The notes under the pieces: model-generated
Told to the model about the DNA's origin: nothing
The model's database searches: none
The model's input: the letters and a program-made list of their open reading frames with translations, nothing else
Source of the DNA: Halobiforma lacisalsi AJ5
GTDB taxonomy: Archaea > Halobacteriota > Halobacteria > Halobacteriales > Natrialbaceae
Assembly: GCF_000226975.2 (NCBI RefSeq)
Contig: NZ_CP019285.1
Coordinates: 3,286,001-3,350,000 of the forward strand
Length of the DNA: 64,000 bases
Direction of reading: 5' to 3'
Shown: positions 1 to 8,507 of the stretch, in pieces
How the letters are laid out: the number at the start of each line of letters is the position of its first letter
How positions within the stretch are numbered: position 1 is the first letter of the stretch
Program-made: the position numbers and the translations under genes

Positions 1-540
1 GACGGCCAGCGGTTCGATCGACTCCCCGAAACGCCCGCCGACCGCACCGTCGAGGGCCGGGTCAGCCGCGAGAAAGTACTCGAGTACTTCGCGGACCGGT
101 TCGCGATCCCGCCGGAGACCTTCGACGGGCACACGTTCTGGGAGAAGGGCGCGGGCAAGATCTGGATCTACGGCGGCGAGGCACCGACGCCGGTCGAGAT
201 CGAGGCGATCGGGATGACCTGCCTGCGGACCCGCCAGGAACACTGGAAGCCGACGACGGACTTCGTCCAGCGGTTCGGCCGCCACGCCGACGAATGTGTG
301 ATCGAACTCGATCGCGAACGCGCACGCCGATTCGCCGCCGGCGAGGACCAGGAACTCGAGTGGGACGGCGACTGGGGGTACCTGATCGCGGCCCACGAGG
401 TCGGAGCGGGGTCGAAGGGCGAACGGAGTGGCGACGGTGAACCCGTCGACCGGGACGCCCTCGAGCCGCTCGGCATCGGCCTATACGTCCACGGCGAGTT
501 GCGGTCGATGGTGCCGAAGGGTCGACAGCGGGACCTCTAG
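1..540 (+). CDS. conserved haloarchaeal protein (DUF7122-like), 5' end missing
   Basis: The reading frame is open from the first base, so the start lies outside the window; 179 residues are visible. The middle (EAIGMTCLRTRQEHWKPTTD) and the tail (LGIGLYVHGELRSMVPKG) recall the PUA-like C-terminal part of archaeal Nol1/Nop2/Sun RNA methyltransferases. No methyltransferase domain is visible here. That resemblance is from memory of the family. An RNA-related role is inference. It is followed by a convergent dioxygenase gene with only 4 bases between. Confidence 0.6.
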   Translation, partial: DGQRFDRLPETPADRTVEGRVSREKVLEYFADRFAIPPETFDGHTFWEKGAGKIWIYGGEAPTPVEIEAIGMTCLRTRQEHWKPTTDFVQRFGRHADECVIELDRERARRFAAGEDQELEWDGDWGYLIAAHEVGAGSKGERSGDGEPVDRDALEPLGIGLYVHGELRSMVPKGRQRDL

Positions 541-544
541 CTGA

Positions 545-1483
545 CTACGTCGACAGCGCCGGTAGCGACGCCTCGATTCGCTCTCGCCGATCCTCGAGCC
601 ACTCCGGCAGGACCAGGCTCTCGCCGAGGGCCTCGAGGTCTTCGTCGACGGTGTACCCCGGCTCCGCGGTTGCGAACTCGAAGAGGACGTTCTCGTACTC
701 CCGGACGTAGATCGACTCGAACCACTTCCGGTCGATGACCTCCGTCGGGCGCAGTCCGCGGTCGATCAGGAACTCCCGCCACCCCTCTTGCGCCTCGCGG
801 TCGATCCGGTAGGCGACGTGGTGGACGGTGCCCGCTCCCGGGAGGCCCCGGGGAGCCTGTGGCTCCGCCCGGACGTCGACGACGTACCCCAGGTCGCCGT
901 CGGTCTCGTAGCGCAGTCGGGTCCCGTCCGCCGAACGGTCCGCCTGCCGGTAGCCCATCCCCGTGAGCAGGTCCGTCGTCGGTTCGGTGCCGGTCAGCGA
1001 CAGCGTCACGCCGAAGAAACCCCGGATCGCGTGGGCGTGTGCGACGGGGCTCTCCGGCAGGTTCGGTTCGGGAGCGTCGGGACGGGCGACCAGTTCCAGC
1101 GGGAGGCCGTCCGGATCGCTGAACGGGAGGACGTCGTCGCCGAAGCGGTCGACGACCTCGCCGGGCTCCGTGCCGGCCTCCTCGAGGCGCTCGCGCCAGT
1201 ACTCGAGCGACCCCGAGGGGACCAGAAACGAGACGGCCGCGACCTGTCCCGTCCCGACCCGGCCGGAGCCCGCCTCGGGATAGGGGAAGAGGGTCATGCT
1301 CGTTCCCGGCCGGCCCTCGTGGTCGGCGTAGAAGAGGTGGTAGACGTCCGTGTCGTCCTGGTTGACGCTTCGCTTGACGAGCCGCAGGCCGAGGGTGTCG
1401 GCGTAGAAGTCGTGTGTCCGCTGGGGATCGCTCGCGACAGCCGTGACGTGATGGATGCCGGGCGTGGAGAGGTTCATAGTCAT
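545..1483 (-). CDS. VOC-family ring-cleaving dioxygenase
   Basis: The 312-residue product has two vicinal-oxygen-chelate (glyoxalase/bleomycin-resistance) modules, roughly residues 9-145 and 152-275. The opening HHVTAVASDPQRTHDFY is the hallmark of the MhqO/LinE-type hydroquinone dioxygenase group. Likely metal ligands are His11 or His12, His221 or His222 (GTVHHVAYRI) and Glu269 (NVLFEFA). Family members are Fe(II) extradiol-type enzymes or related detoxifying proteins acting in the cytoplasm. The substrate cannot be read from the sequence. A second ATG two codons downstream is an equally possible start. It stands alone, about 55 bases before a glutaredoxin-like gene on the same strand. Confidence 0.85.
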   Translation of the reverse strand: MTMNLSTPGIHHVTAVASDPQRTHDFYADTLGLRLVKRSVNQDDTDVYHLFYADHEGRPGTSMTLFPYPEAGSGRVGTGQVAAVSFLVPSGSLEYWRERLEEAGTEPGEVVDRFGDDVLPFSDPDGLPLELVARPDAPEPNLPESPVAHAHAIRGFFGVTLSLTGTEPTTDLLTGMGYRQADRSADGTRLRYETDGDLGYVVDVRAEPQAPRGLPGAGTVHHVAYRIDREAQEGWREFLIDRGLRPTEVIDRKWFESIYVREYENVLFEFATAEPGYTVDEDLEALGESLVLPEWLEDRRERIEASLPALST

Positions 1484-1538
1484 AGTATCCGTACGCGCTC
1501 GAGCCGGATAACGTTCGATCGCCCTCCCTACTGAACCG

Positions 1539-1802
1539 CTACGCGTAGTGGTCCTCGAGGTAGTCGACGATCGCCTCGCTCTCGTAGCGGGTCTCCTCTC
1601 GGGCGGTATCGACGAGGAACGGGATCGAGTCCTCGCCGCCGATCGCGGTCAGTTGGGCGTGGGCCTGCCCGTTGAGCACGTCCCCGCCCTCGTCCCCTGT
1701 CAGTCGCGGGTTGTGGACGACGTAGGAGACGCCGAGTTCGGTGAGTTTCTCGCGCACCTCGGTGCTGTGCGGGCAGCCTTCAGCCTGGTAGAGCTCGAGC
1801 AT
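1539..1802 (-). CDS. glutaredoxin / GST N-terminal-domain-like protein
   Basis: This is an 87-residue thioredoxin-fold protein. The opening MLELYQAEGCPHS carries a CPHS site at Cys10, a monothiol-type glutaredoxin motif. The DSIPFLVD segment (cis-Pro) and the ending ESEAIVDYLEDHY match the N-terminal domain of glutathione S-transferases. Only this domain is present, so a full GST is excluded. Haloarchaea use gamma-glutamylcysteine instead of glutathione, so a thiol-redox role is plausible but unproven. It lies upstream of, and on the same strand as, the VOC dioxygenase. Confidence 0.75.
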   Translation of the reverse strand: MLELYQAEGCPHSTEVREKLTELGVSYVVHNPRLTGDEGGDVLNGQAHAQLTAIGGEDSIPFLVDTAREETRYESEAIVDYLEDHYA

Positions 1803-1953
1803 CGATCACCGTACGTCGCGGGCGGCCCTACGCGTTCGACAGGCAGGTGAAACACGGTCCGATGAGTTTCACTGTCCAGCGATGGGGAGAACTGTTTCGA
1901 CGGCAAGACCGAGGGGACCGACACGGCGACCGGCAGTCGAAACATATGTTCCA

Positions 1954-2163
1954 TTACATTTTGTTGGCAATCTCCTCGATGGCAATGACCAACCGATGGA
2001 ATAGGTGAAGCACGAACACGGTGATTCCGAGCGCAATCGCACTGAATATGCCCAGGAAGATGTTCGCTGTAAGCAGAGCGAATCCAAGGATTACGAACAG
2101 AAGGACCGCAACGCCGGTACGGATCGAAGGCGGCAGTTCCGTCCGTGGTGTACTGGCAGACAT
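1954..2163 (-). CDS. small two-helix membrane protein
   Basis: The 69-residue product has a short polar start (MSASTPRTELPPS) and two adjoining hydrophobic stretches, about residues 17-36 and 38-60. It ends in an amphipathic IAIEEIANKM tail. A TATA-like AT-rich stretch on the minus strand at about 2188-2199 lies 29 bases before the ATG, supporting this start and a leaderless message. I do not recognise the family. It is followed by the glutaredoxin-like gene about 150 bases further on. Confidence 0.6.
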   Translation of the reverse strand: MSASTPRTELPPSIRTGVAVLLFVILGFALLTANIFLGIFSAIALGITVFVLHLFHRLVIAIEEIANKM

Positions 2164-2262
2164 GATAACGAATTAATCATTGGTCTGTAAGTGTTTTTTT
2201 GTTTTGGTTCCTCGGAGTAATGAAGGGGCCACCGCTGACCGATACCGGGCGTCCAGTATCGG

Positions 2263-3789
2263 TTATCGTTCGCGAACCGTGCCGCCACTGAGCCCCTCCC
2301 ACTCGACCCGGTAGCCCAGATGCGAGAGGACGGCACTCGAGTCGCCGATCCCACGCTCGGCGAGCAGCGACTCGACGGCCGCGAGGTCCGTCCCGGGTTC
2401 GATCTCCGCGTCGACCTCCTCGAGCACGGCGGGCCGGATCAGCGTCCGACCGACCCGCTCGTGTTCGGGGAACGCCGTCTCGCCGAGCGCGTCCGCGCTC
2501 ACGCCGTGGCGGTCGGCGAGTTCCTCGAGGCCGACGGCGTCGTCCTCGGGGATCAGTTCGTCGGGGAGTCGGGCCGCGCTCTCGGCTACGAGGTCCCGCT
2601 CGTACTCCCGGAGAGCGTCGACGACGTCCTTGACCCGCACGGATCCCGAGTACGGGATCGCGCGGTGGTCCCGCGCGGCGATCTCCTCGCCGACGCCGAG
2701 CGACTCGTCGACGGCGACGAGCATGTCGACGTCCTCCAGCGCCTCGAGCTGTCCGAGCTTCTTCTCGACGTATTCGGGGGTCCAGAACCCCATGATCTCG
2801 AAGTAGACACGAAACTCCCCGTGGGCGTACTCGAAGGCGAAGTCGGGGATCATGACCCGCGTTCCGGCCGCGAGCGGCTCGGGTTCGCGGATCAGCTCCC
2901 AGTCGAGGTCCAGGTCCTCGAAGCGGGCCGCGAAGTCGGCCTCGACGCCGCTGTCGAAGCTGACGTCGGTGACGGGCTCGGCGTCGGGCACTTCGACGGG
3001 ATCCTCGTGGGAGAGCGAAAGCGTCCGTTCCGTGCCGCGGTCGTCGATCGTCGCCTCGAGGTGCCACGCCTCGGCGCTCGCGACGGTCCGCAGGAGCCGC
3101 GCGAACCGCGTCCCGTAGCGCCGCGTCGATCGAAAGAGCCGCGTGGGTCCGGTGACGACGATTTCGCGGTCGCTGGCTGCGTCGTTCCCCTTCGACGAGT
3201 CGTCCCGCCGGATCTCGTACATGAGTCGGAGTCGCTTGATCGCCGACACCAGCGCCTTCGGATCGCTCGAGCGCACCCGGAGCTCGGTCGCGTCGAACAG
3301 CGCGGTCTGGGCCAGCGAGAGGTTGTACTGTGCGAGCAGGCCGTCCGGGTCCCAGCGCGGCTCGACCACGGTCAGGACCTGTCGCTCCTCGAGGTCGGCA
3401 TAGAGGGATCGCTCGAGGTCGTCGGCCGAGACGGGAAGGGATTCCCCGGCGCGGACGAGCGCCATCGCCCGCTCCTCCTCGCTGACGACGCCGACCGCCT
3501 CCGCGGCCTCGAACGCCGCGCGGCGTGCGCGTTCGGGGTCGATCGGCGCAGCAGTTTCGAACGTCGCCTCGCGCTCGACGAGGGCCGCGAGCCCGCGGAC
3601 GAGCTTGTAGTCGTCGCTCTCGCGCTCGAGGTCGGTCAGCGCGTCCTCGAGGTCGCCCCGGGGTTCCCCAACGTGGCCCTGAAACGTGCCGATGACCCGG
3701 GCCGCGAGGGGCCGGTCCGATCGCTCGGCGAACTGCGGGTGGTAGCCGCCGCCGGCCCGCGAGACGCGGAGGAACTCCTTGCGCAGCAT
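2263..3789 (-). CDS. DUF790 family protein (Bax1-type nuclease, XPB partner)
   Basis: The 508-residue protein has the expected DUF790 layout. It begins with MLRKEFLRVSRAGGGYHPQFAE. The centre carries a restriction-endonuclease-like core with MIPDFAFEYAHGEFRVYFEIMGFWTPEYVEKK (split across about residues 295-325), where the D..E..K residues suit a metal-dependent nuclease. In other archaea this family (Bax1) binds the XPB helicase and cuts DNA bubbles during repair. XPB is often the neighbour in archaeal genomes but is not seen in this window. Function is by family resemblance. Confidence 0.85.
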   Translation of the reverse strand: MLRKEFLRVSRAGGGYHPQFAERSDRPLAARVIGTFQGHVGEPRGDLEDALTDLERESDDYKLVRGLAALVEREATFETAAPIDPERARRAAFEAAEAVGVVSEEERAMALVRAGESLPVSADDLERSLYADLEERQVLTVVEPRWDPDGLLAQYNLSLAQTALFDATELRVRSSDPKALVSAIKRLRLMYEIRRDDSSKGNDAASDREIVVTGPTRLFRSTRRYGTRFARLLRTVASAEAWHLEATIDDRGTERTLSLSHEDPVEVPDAEPVTDVSFDSGVEADFAARFEDLDLDWELIREPEPLAAGTRVMIPDFAFEYAHGEFRVYFEIMGFWTPEYVEKKLGQLEALEDVDMLVAVDESLGVGEEIAARDHRAIPYSGSVRVKDVVDALREYERDLVAESAARLPDELIPEDDAVGLEELADRHGVSADALGETAFPEHERVGRTLIRPAVLEEVDAEIEPGTDLAAVESLLAERGIGDSSAVLSHLGYRVEWEGLSGGTVRER

Positions 3790-3913
3790 CCCCTGACACT
3801 CGAGGCGGCATCGTCAAAAGTCGTCCGCCGTGGATCGGGGCTGCGGGTCGCGGGCGGCCGCGGGCGGCCCCGGGGAGCCTCGAGGGCGCGGCGAACGCCC
3901 GTCGGTCGAGCCG

Positions 3914-4270
3914 TTACGCGTCCTCGTCCGGCGATTCGATGACCTCGACGACGGTCAGCGGAACGTCGCGCAGCGCCCCGCCGACCTCGCTTTTGGCGAT
4001 GCGGGAGGCGTGTTCCTCGCCGTCGGCGTTGAACACCTCCATCTCGAGTGCGAGCCCCACCAGGGCGGTGTCGGCCGCGATGAACGCGGAGTCGAACGGT
4101 TCGCCACAGGCGGGACAGCCCGTCGCGCCGACCTCGACCTCGACGTAGTCCATGTCCTCCTGGTTGAGTCGTTTCCCGGCCTCGCTGACGGCGACGCCGA
4201 TCGCGTCGTCGATCTCTTCGACGTCACGAACGAGCCATGCAGCTTCCATCGCGACGAGATAGTTGCCCAT
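3914..4270 (-). CDS. UPF0212 / DUF555 family protein
   Basis: The 118-residue protein starts [20 protein letters not shown], the conserved opening of this archaeal family, so I placed the start there and not at an upstream ATG that would add 17 atypical residues. A CPACG motif near residue 58 could bind metal, although only one cysteine pair is present. Function is unknown in the family. It lies 124 bases upstream of the DUF790 gene on the same strand. Confidence 0.85.
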   Translation of the reverse strand: MGNYLVAMEAAWLVRDVEEIDDAIGVAVSEAGKRLNQEDMDYVEVEVGATGCPACGEPFDSAFIAADTALVGLALEMEVFNADGEEHASRIAKSEVGGALRDVPLTVVEVIESPDEDA

Positions 4271-4470
4271 ATACGGTGGTCGTTCCGGGGGGTTTCCTGC
4301 TTTGCGGTTCGGACTCGTCACGAGGCGACGCGAACGCTCCCCGATCGCGACGGCTGGACGGGGCTCGTCTCCGCGGGCCAGGTGCGCACGTGAGTCCGAT
4401 TATGCTCATAAGTTACGAGAATTCCCCCCGTCGATTCCCGCCTGGATAGTCGGATTTCGGCTCCGGTCCG

Positions 4471-4499
4471 ACTCGAGTTGCTGCTAGCGCAACTCGAGT
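4471..4499. repeat. perfect 11-bp inverted repeat
   Basis: The arms ACTCGAGTTGC and GCAACTCGAGT flank a 7-base loop. It lies between the divergent UPF0212 gene and the mini membrane protein, about 70 bases before the TATA box of the latter. An operator or an RNA hairpin are both possible. There is no T-run, so a classical terminator is less likely. Confidence 0.5.
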
Positions 4500-4567
4500 T
4501 GAATCGCACGACGGCGTCGACCTATTCTTACATTAACAACCATTATAGAAACGGTGTTTCAAGAAAG

Positions 4568-4575
4568 CTTATATA
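4568..4575 (+). promoter_or_regulatory. TATA box for the mini membrane protein
   Basis: CTTATATA lies about 35 bases before the ATG at 4607, with an A/G-rich flank resembling a BRE. A short leader of under ten bases is predicted. Confidence 0.5.
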
Positions 4576-4606
4576 CTGCCCTCGTCTGAGCCACGGCTGA
4601 ACGCTG

Positions 4607-4774
4607 ATGATATCCCGCGTGTACCGCGCAACCCTGTTCGCACTGTACCAGCTGTGTATCGTGGTCGGCATCCTCGCGATGCCGCTCGCGGTGGCCGCCC
4701 GACAGGCCGGGGTAACGCTGCCGATCCACCAGGTCCTCGCCAACGTCGAGGACGCCTACGAAGCCGCCCAGTAA
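4607..4774 (+). CDS. mini membrane protein, 55 aa
   Basis: This short frame encodes 55 residues opening MISRVYRATLFALYQLCIV, with a single hydrophobic segment at about residues 8-30. A soluble, mostly acidic tail ends in NVEDAYEAAQ. A good TATA box lies 35 bases upstream, and codon use (G/C in third positions) matches neighbouring genes. I do not know a function. It may be one of the many haloarchaeal micro-proteins. Confidence 0.6.
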   Translation: MISRVYRATLFALYQLCIVVGILAMPLAVAARQAGVTLPIHQVLANVEDAYEAAQ

Positions 4775-5043
4775 CCATGGACTGATACCGCGATCCGAGC
4801 TTTTCGACGGTTTCGACGCCGACAAGCTACGCGTCTCGGACGACGAGCGACGGTCGACGGCCGACGGCCGACGATCGAACCGTCCCGGGCCTCAGGGTCG
4901 GCCCCCTCGAGGCTCGACGCACAACGCCTCCAGCCGACCTGTCGTCGGATGTCGTGAGGGAAAGCGGTCGACGCACCGACGCCGATGGGTGTACGTCTGC
5001 GGTTCGGCCGTGAAAGCGGAAACGCCGGTGGTGACCGCCGGGG

Positions 5044-5051
5044 TTTTATAT
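5044..5051 (+). promoter_or_regulatory. TATA box of psmB
   Basis: TTTTATAT centred 28 bases before the ATG at 5076 fits a leaderless transcript. This decides the choice of start against the longer frame that begins upstream of the TATA box. Confidence 0.65.
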
Positions 5052-5075
5052 CTTCCCGGCCGTACCCTTCGAGCA

Positions 5076-5807
5076 ATGCGTACGCCCACACACGACTCGG
5101 ACTTCTCTCGGACGGTCGACCAGCTGGCCGATAGCTCGAGCCCGTACGAGCCCGAGGTCGGCTCGATGCCCCGCAACGACCTGACCCAGGCCGATCTCGA
5201 CAACGTCAACAAGACGGGAACGACGACCATCGGCATCACGACCGAGGACGGCGTCGTCATCGCGACGGACATGCGCGCCAGCCTCGGCGGCCGATTCGTC
5301 TCGAACAAGAACGTCCAGAAGGTCGAACAGATCCACCCGACCGGTGCACTGACGCTCGTCGGCAGCGTCGGCGGCGCCCAGTCGTTCATCTCGACGCTGC
5401 GCGCCGAGGTCAACCTCTACGAGTCCCGACGCGGCGAGGACATGAGCATCGAGGCGCTGGCCAACCTCGCGGGCAACTTCGCCCGCGGCGGTCCGTTCTT
5501 CGCCATCCACCCGATCCTGGGTGGCGTCGACGACGAAGGGAGCCACGTCTTCAGCATCGACCCCGCTGGCGGCGTCATGGAGGACGACTACACCGTCACC
5601 GGCTCCGGGATGCAACTGGCCTACGGTCACCTCGAGCAGTCCTACGAGGACGACCTCTCGAACGACGAGGCGACGACGATCGCCGCCCGCTCGATCAAGT
5701 CCGCCGCCGAGCGCGACACGGGCTCGGGTAACGGGGTCTTCCTCTGTGAGATCACCGACGAGGGCGTCGACATCCACGGGCACCACGACTTCGACGAAGT
5801 CGTCTAA
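5076..5807 (+). CDS. psmB: 20S proteasome beta subunit
   Basis: The 243-residue precursor begins MRTPTHDSDFS, the usual haloarchaeal psmB start. A 48-residue propeptide ends at KTG, and self-cleavage would expose the catalytic Thr49 of TTTIGIT. Further hallmarks are the MRAS motif with the oxyanion region, the lysine of SNKNVQKVE, GSVGGAQS and the late SGNG motif. The subunit forms the two inner heptameric rings of the 20S core and provides the protease sites. The alpha subunit is encoded 39 kb away in the RNase P/SBDS operon, so the core particle genes are unlinked. Confidence 0.95.
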   Translation: MRTPTHDSDFSRTVDQLADSSSPYEPEVGSMPRNDLTQADLDNVNKTGTTTIGITTEDGVVIATDMRASLGGRFVSNKNVQKVEQIHPTGALTLVGSVGGAQSFISTLRAEVNLYESRRGEDMSIEALANLAGNFARGGPFFAIHPILGGVDDEGSHVFSIDPAGGVMEDDYTVTGSGMQLAYGHLEQSYEDDLSNDEATTIAARSIKSAAERDTGSGNGVFLCEITDEGVDIHGHHDFDEVV

Positions 5808-5930
5808 CGCGGACTTCCACGCTTTCGCCGTCGATCGTTCTTCGACAGCGTCGCGACCGATCTCGACTCGATTCTCGCCCCAGACTCCGGAAACTGGCCC
5901 GTTTTCGATCGCCTGCGAGGCGGGATAACA

Positions 5931-5937
5931 GTTATAT
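5931..5937 (+). promoter_or_regulatory. TATA box of the acyl-CoA synthetase gene
   Basis: GTTATAT is centred 27 bases before the ATG at 5961. It favours that start over an ATC/ATT-rich extension eight codons upstream, which would overlap the box. Confidence 0.55.
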
Positions 5938-5960
5938 TGATCATTGTTGTCGCCGAACAT

Positions 5961-7640
5961 ATGCCGGACGAATACAACCTCGAGGAGTACGAGTCGACCC
6001 GCGAGTCGTTCAGTTGGGACGACATCTACGCCGAGGCGGACTGGGACGCGCCCGAGTCGATCAACGTCGCACACGAGGTCTGTGATCGCCACGCTGCGGG
6101 CGGGGACCGCGTCGCGCTCCGACAGGTCGGCGTCGACGGCGAGTCCCGAACCCTGACCTTCGAGGCGCTTTCCGAACGATCGAACCGGTTCGCGAACGCC
6201 CTCGAGAACCTCGGCATCGAGCGCGGCGAACGCGTGTTCACGTACTTGCCCCGAATCCCGGAACACTACGTCGCGCTGATCGGGACGCTCAAGCGCGGTG
6301 CCGTCTTCGGCGGGATCAACGAGCGGTTCGGCCCCGAGGGCATCTCCTACCGGCTCGCGGACTGCGACGCGTCGGCCGTGGTGACGACGAGCGAGAACCG
6401 CGACACCGTCGCCGAGGCGCTCGAGGACGTGCCGTCGGTCGAGCACGTACTCGTCGTCGACCGCGGGGACGGAGACCTCGCGGACGACGACCTCGAGTTC
6501 GACGCGGCGCTCGCTGACGCCGCGGCGACCTACGAGACGGTCCGCACGGGCGGCGACGACGACGCACTGCTGTACTACACGAGCGGGACGACCGGCCCGG
6601 CGAAGGGCGTGCTCCACGAACACCGCTGGGTGACGGGCGTCGCGGCGACCCAGCGGTTCGCCGCCGACCTCCGGGACGACGACCTCTACTGGTCGACGGG
6701 CGACCTCGGCTGGCTGACCGGGCCGATCAACACCCTCGGCGCGTGGTTCTGGGGCACGTCGCTGTTCACCTACGAAGGCGAGTTCGACCCCGAGGAGTGG
6801 GCCGAGCTACTGGACGAGTACCCGATCACGGTGCTTTTCAGCGTACCGACCGCCTACCGGATGCTCCGCGAGAAGGAGGAGGTCCTCGAGGGCGTCGACC
6901 TCGACCTGCGTCACGCCCTCTCGATCGGTGAGCCGCTCTCCGCCGGCGTCGTCGAGTGGGGCGAGGAGACCCTCGGCGTGACGATCCACGACACCTACGG
7001 CCAGACCGAGACGGGGAACATGATCATCAATAACTACCCCGCGATGGAGGTCCGGCCCGGCAGCATGGGCAAGCCCCTGCCCGGCGTCACCGCCGACATC
7101 GTCGACCCCGAGACGGGTGAACCGCTCGAGCCCGGCGAGACGGGCGAGATTGCCCAGCGGGGCGACTACCCCTGTTTCTTCGCGGGCTACTGGGAGAAAC
7201 CGGGGAAGACCGAGGAGTGTTTCGTCGACGGCTGGTACCTCTCGGGCGACCTCGCGCACAAGGACGAGGACGGTTACTTCTGGTTCGAGGGGCGGGCCGA
7301 CGACGTCATCATCTCCTCGGGCTACCGCATCGGCCCGTTCGAGGTCGAGAGTTCGCTCGGCGAACACCCGGCCGTCGCGGAGGCGGCGGTCGTCCCGAAG
7401 CCGGATCGCAAGCGCGGAACCATCGTCAAGGCCTACGTCGTCCCCAGCGAGACCACGGATCCGTCCGCGGACCTCGCGGAGGACATCAAGACCCACGTCC
7501 GCGAGGAACTGTCCGCCCACGAGTACCCCCGCGAGATCGAGTTCCGCGAGGAGTTACCCAAGACGGTGACCGGAAAGATTCGGCGTACAGAACTCCGGGA
7601 CGAGGCCACCGAGGAGGCGGACGCCGGCGAGTCGGTCTGA
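5961..7640 (+). CDS. acyl-CoA synthetase (AMP-forming), ACS/ACSM type
   Basis: The 559-residue ANL-superfamily adenylating enzyme activates a carboxylic acid with ATP and CoA. The phosphate-binding loop YYTSGTTGPAKG lies at about 204-215, DTYGQTETG at about 345, GRADDVIISSGYRIGP at about 443 and the C-terminal catalytic lysine in KTVTGKIRR near 535. The organisation is closer to acetyl- and medium-chain acyl-CoA synthetases than to long-chain ones. Substrate chain length cannot be decided from sequence alone. It starts MPDEYNLEEYES. A DUF4013 gene follows with its own promoter. Confidence 0.85.
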   Translation: MPDEYNLEEYESTRESFSWDDIYAEADWDAPESINVAHEVCDRHAAGGDRVALRQVGVDGESRTLTFEALSERSNRFANALENLGIERGERVFTYLPRIPEHYVALIGTLKRGAVFGGINERFGPEGISYRLADCDASAVVTTSENRDTVAEALEDVPSVEHVLVVDRGDGDLADDDLEFDAALADAAATYETVRTGGDDDALLYYTSGTTGPAKGVLHEHRWVTGVAATQRFAADLRDDDLYWSTGDLGWLTGPINTLGAWFWGTSLFTYEGEFDPEEWAELLDEYPITVLFSVPTAYRMLREKEEVLEGVDLDLRHALSIGEPLSAGVVEWGEETLGVTIHDTYGQTETGNMIINNYPAMEVRPGSMGKPLPGVTADIVDPETGEPLEPGETGEIAQRGDYPCFFAGYWEKPGKTEECFVDGWYLSGDLAHKDEDGYFWFEGRADDVIISSGYRIGPFEVESSLGEHPAVAEAAVVPKPDRKRGTIVKAYVVPSETTDPSADLAEDIKTHVREELSAHEYPREIEFREELPKTVTGKIRRTELRDEATEEADAGESV

Positions 7641-7738
7641 GAGAATCGCTCCCGAGTCGTCGGACGCCGTTCGCGACGGTCGTCGCCGCAGTACTGAAAT
7701 CGTTATACGACCCCCGTCCGAACGAGGGACACGCTCGG

Positions 7739-8485
7739 ATGGTGTTCGGAATCGAAGAGGGAGTTCGCTATCCCTTCCGCGGCGACCGGACGGCGGACCT
7801 GTTTGCAACGGGTGGGGTCCTCGGGATCGCGACGGCGATCCTGGTGCAGTTGGCTCTCGTTACGGCCCCGTTCCCGCTGGTCGCCGTCGTCGGCTCGCTG
7901 GCCGCGGTGCCCGTCGTCGCGCTCCTGGGCTATCTCCTGCGCGTGGTCGAGCGAAGCGTCCGTGGCTGCGACGACCCGCCCGGGTTCCGACCGTTCGCCG
8001 GACTGGCGTGGAAGGGGTGTCGGCTCTCCGTCCTCACCGTCGCGTACGCCGTGGTCCCCGTATTCGTCGTCGCCGCCGCCGTCGCCGGACTGCGTCGACT
8101 GCCCGTCGCCTCGGCCGACGAGATCGGGTTCGTCGGCGCGCTCTCGCTGTTCGGAATCTCGACGGCCGTCCTCCTCGTCGTCCTGTCGTTCGCCTACGTC
8201 TACCCCGCGGCGGTCGGTCGGCTCGCCGCGGGCGGCAGCCTCCGCGAGGCCCTGGGACTCCGTTCGTATCGGTCGGTGATCGGCCACGGGAGTTACTTCA
8301 TCGCCTGGACCGTCGCGGCGCTGTTCCTCGCACCCGGCTGGATCGTGCTCCCGACCGCGCTCTCGAGCGCGACGCCGGTCGGCGTAGCGGCCGTCTTCGC
8401 GGCATTCTACGTCCACGTCGTGGCGGCGCGGCTGGTAGGCCGGGGGTATCGACTGGCGGCGGACGTCGACGGCGAAGAGAAGTAG
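7739..8485 (+). CDS. DUF4013-like polytopic membrane protein
   Basis: The 248-residue protein opens MVFGIEEGVRYPFRGDRTADLF and has six or so hydrophobic spans (about residues 22-42, 43-65, 95-120, 130-155, 180-205, 210-235). The polar N-terminal patch followed by paired helices is typical of haloarchaeal DUF4013 proteins. A TATA-like GTTATACG sits at 7702-7709, about 34 bases before the ATG. The physiological role is unknown. It points tail-to-tail at the sugar ABC operon, 22 bases away. Confidence 0.75.
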   Translation: MVFGIEEGVRYPFRGDRTADLFATGGVLGIATAILVQLALVTAPFPLVAVVGSLAAVPVVALLGYLLRVVERSVRGCDDPPGFRPFAGLAWKGCRLSVLTVAYAVVPVFVVAAAVAGLRRLPVASADEIGFVGALSLFGISTAVLLVVLSFAYVYPAAVGRLAAGGSLREALGLRSYRSVIGHGSYFIAWTVAALFLAPGWIVLPTALSSATPVGVAAVFAAFYVHVVAARLVGRGYRLAADVDGEEK

Positions 8486-8507
8486 CGGCGGGGGAGGGAG
8501 TTCCAAG

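Larger units (their letters stand above)
4271..4606. other. intergenic region with inverted repeat and promoter
   Basis: No gene is seen here. The stretch contains an 11-bp inverted repeat (4471-4481 with 4489-4499, loop of 7), each arm holding ACTCGAGT. It also holds the promoter of the mini membrane protein that follows. Confidence 0.5.

Noticed and set aside
2320-3942. 540-codon open frame on the plus strand
   Set aside because: It is antisense to the DUF790 and UPF0212 genes. GC-rich halophile genes leave long open frames on the opposite strand, and its translation shows the reversed codon bias of a shadow.
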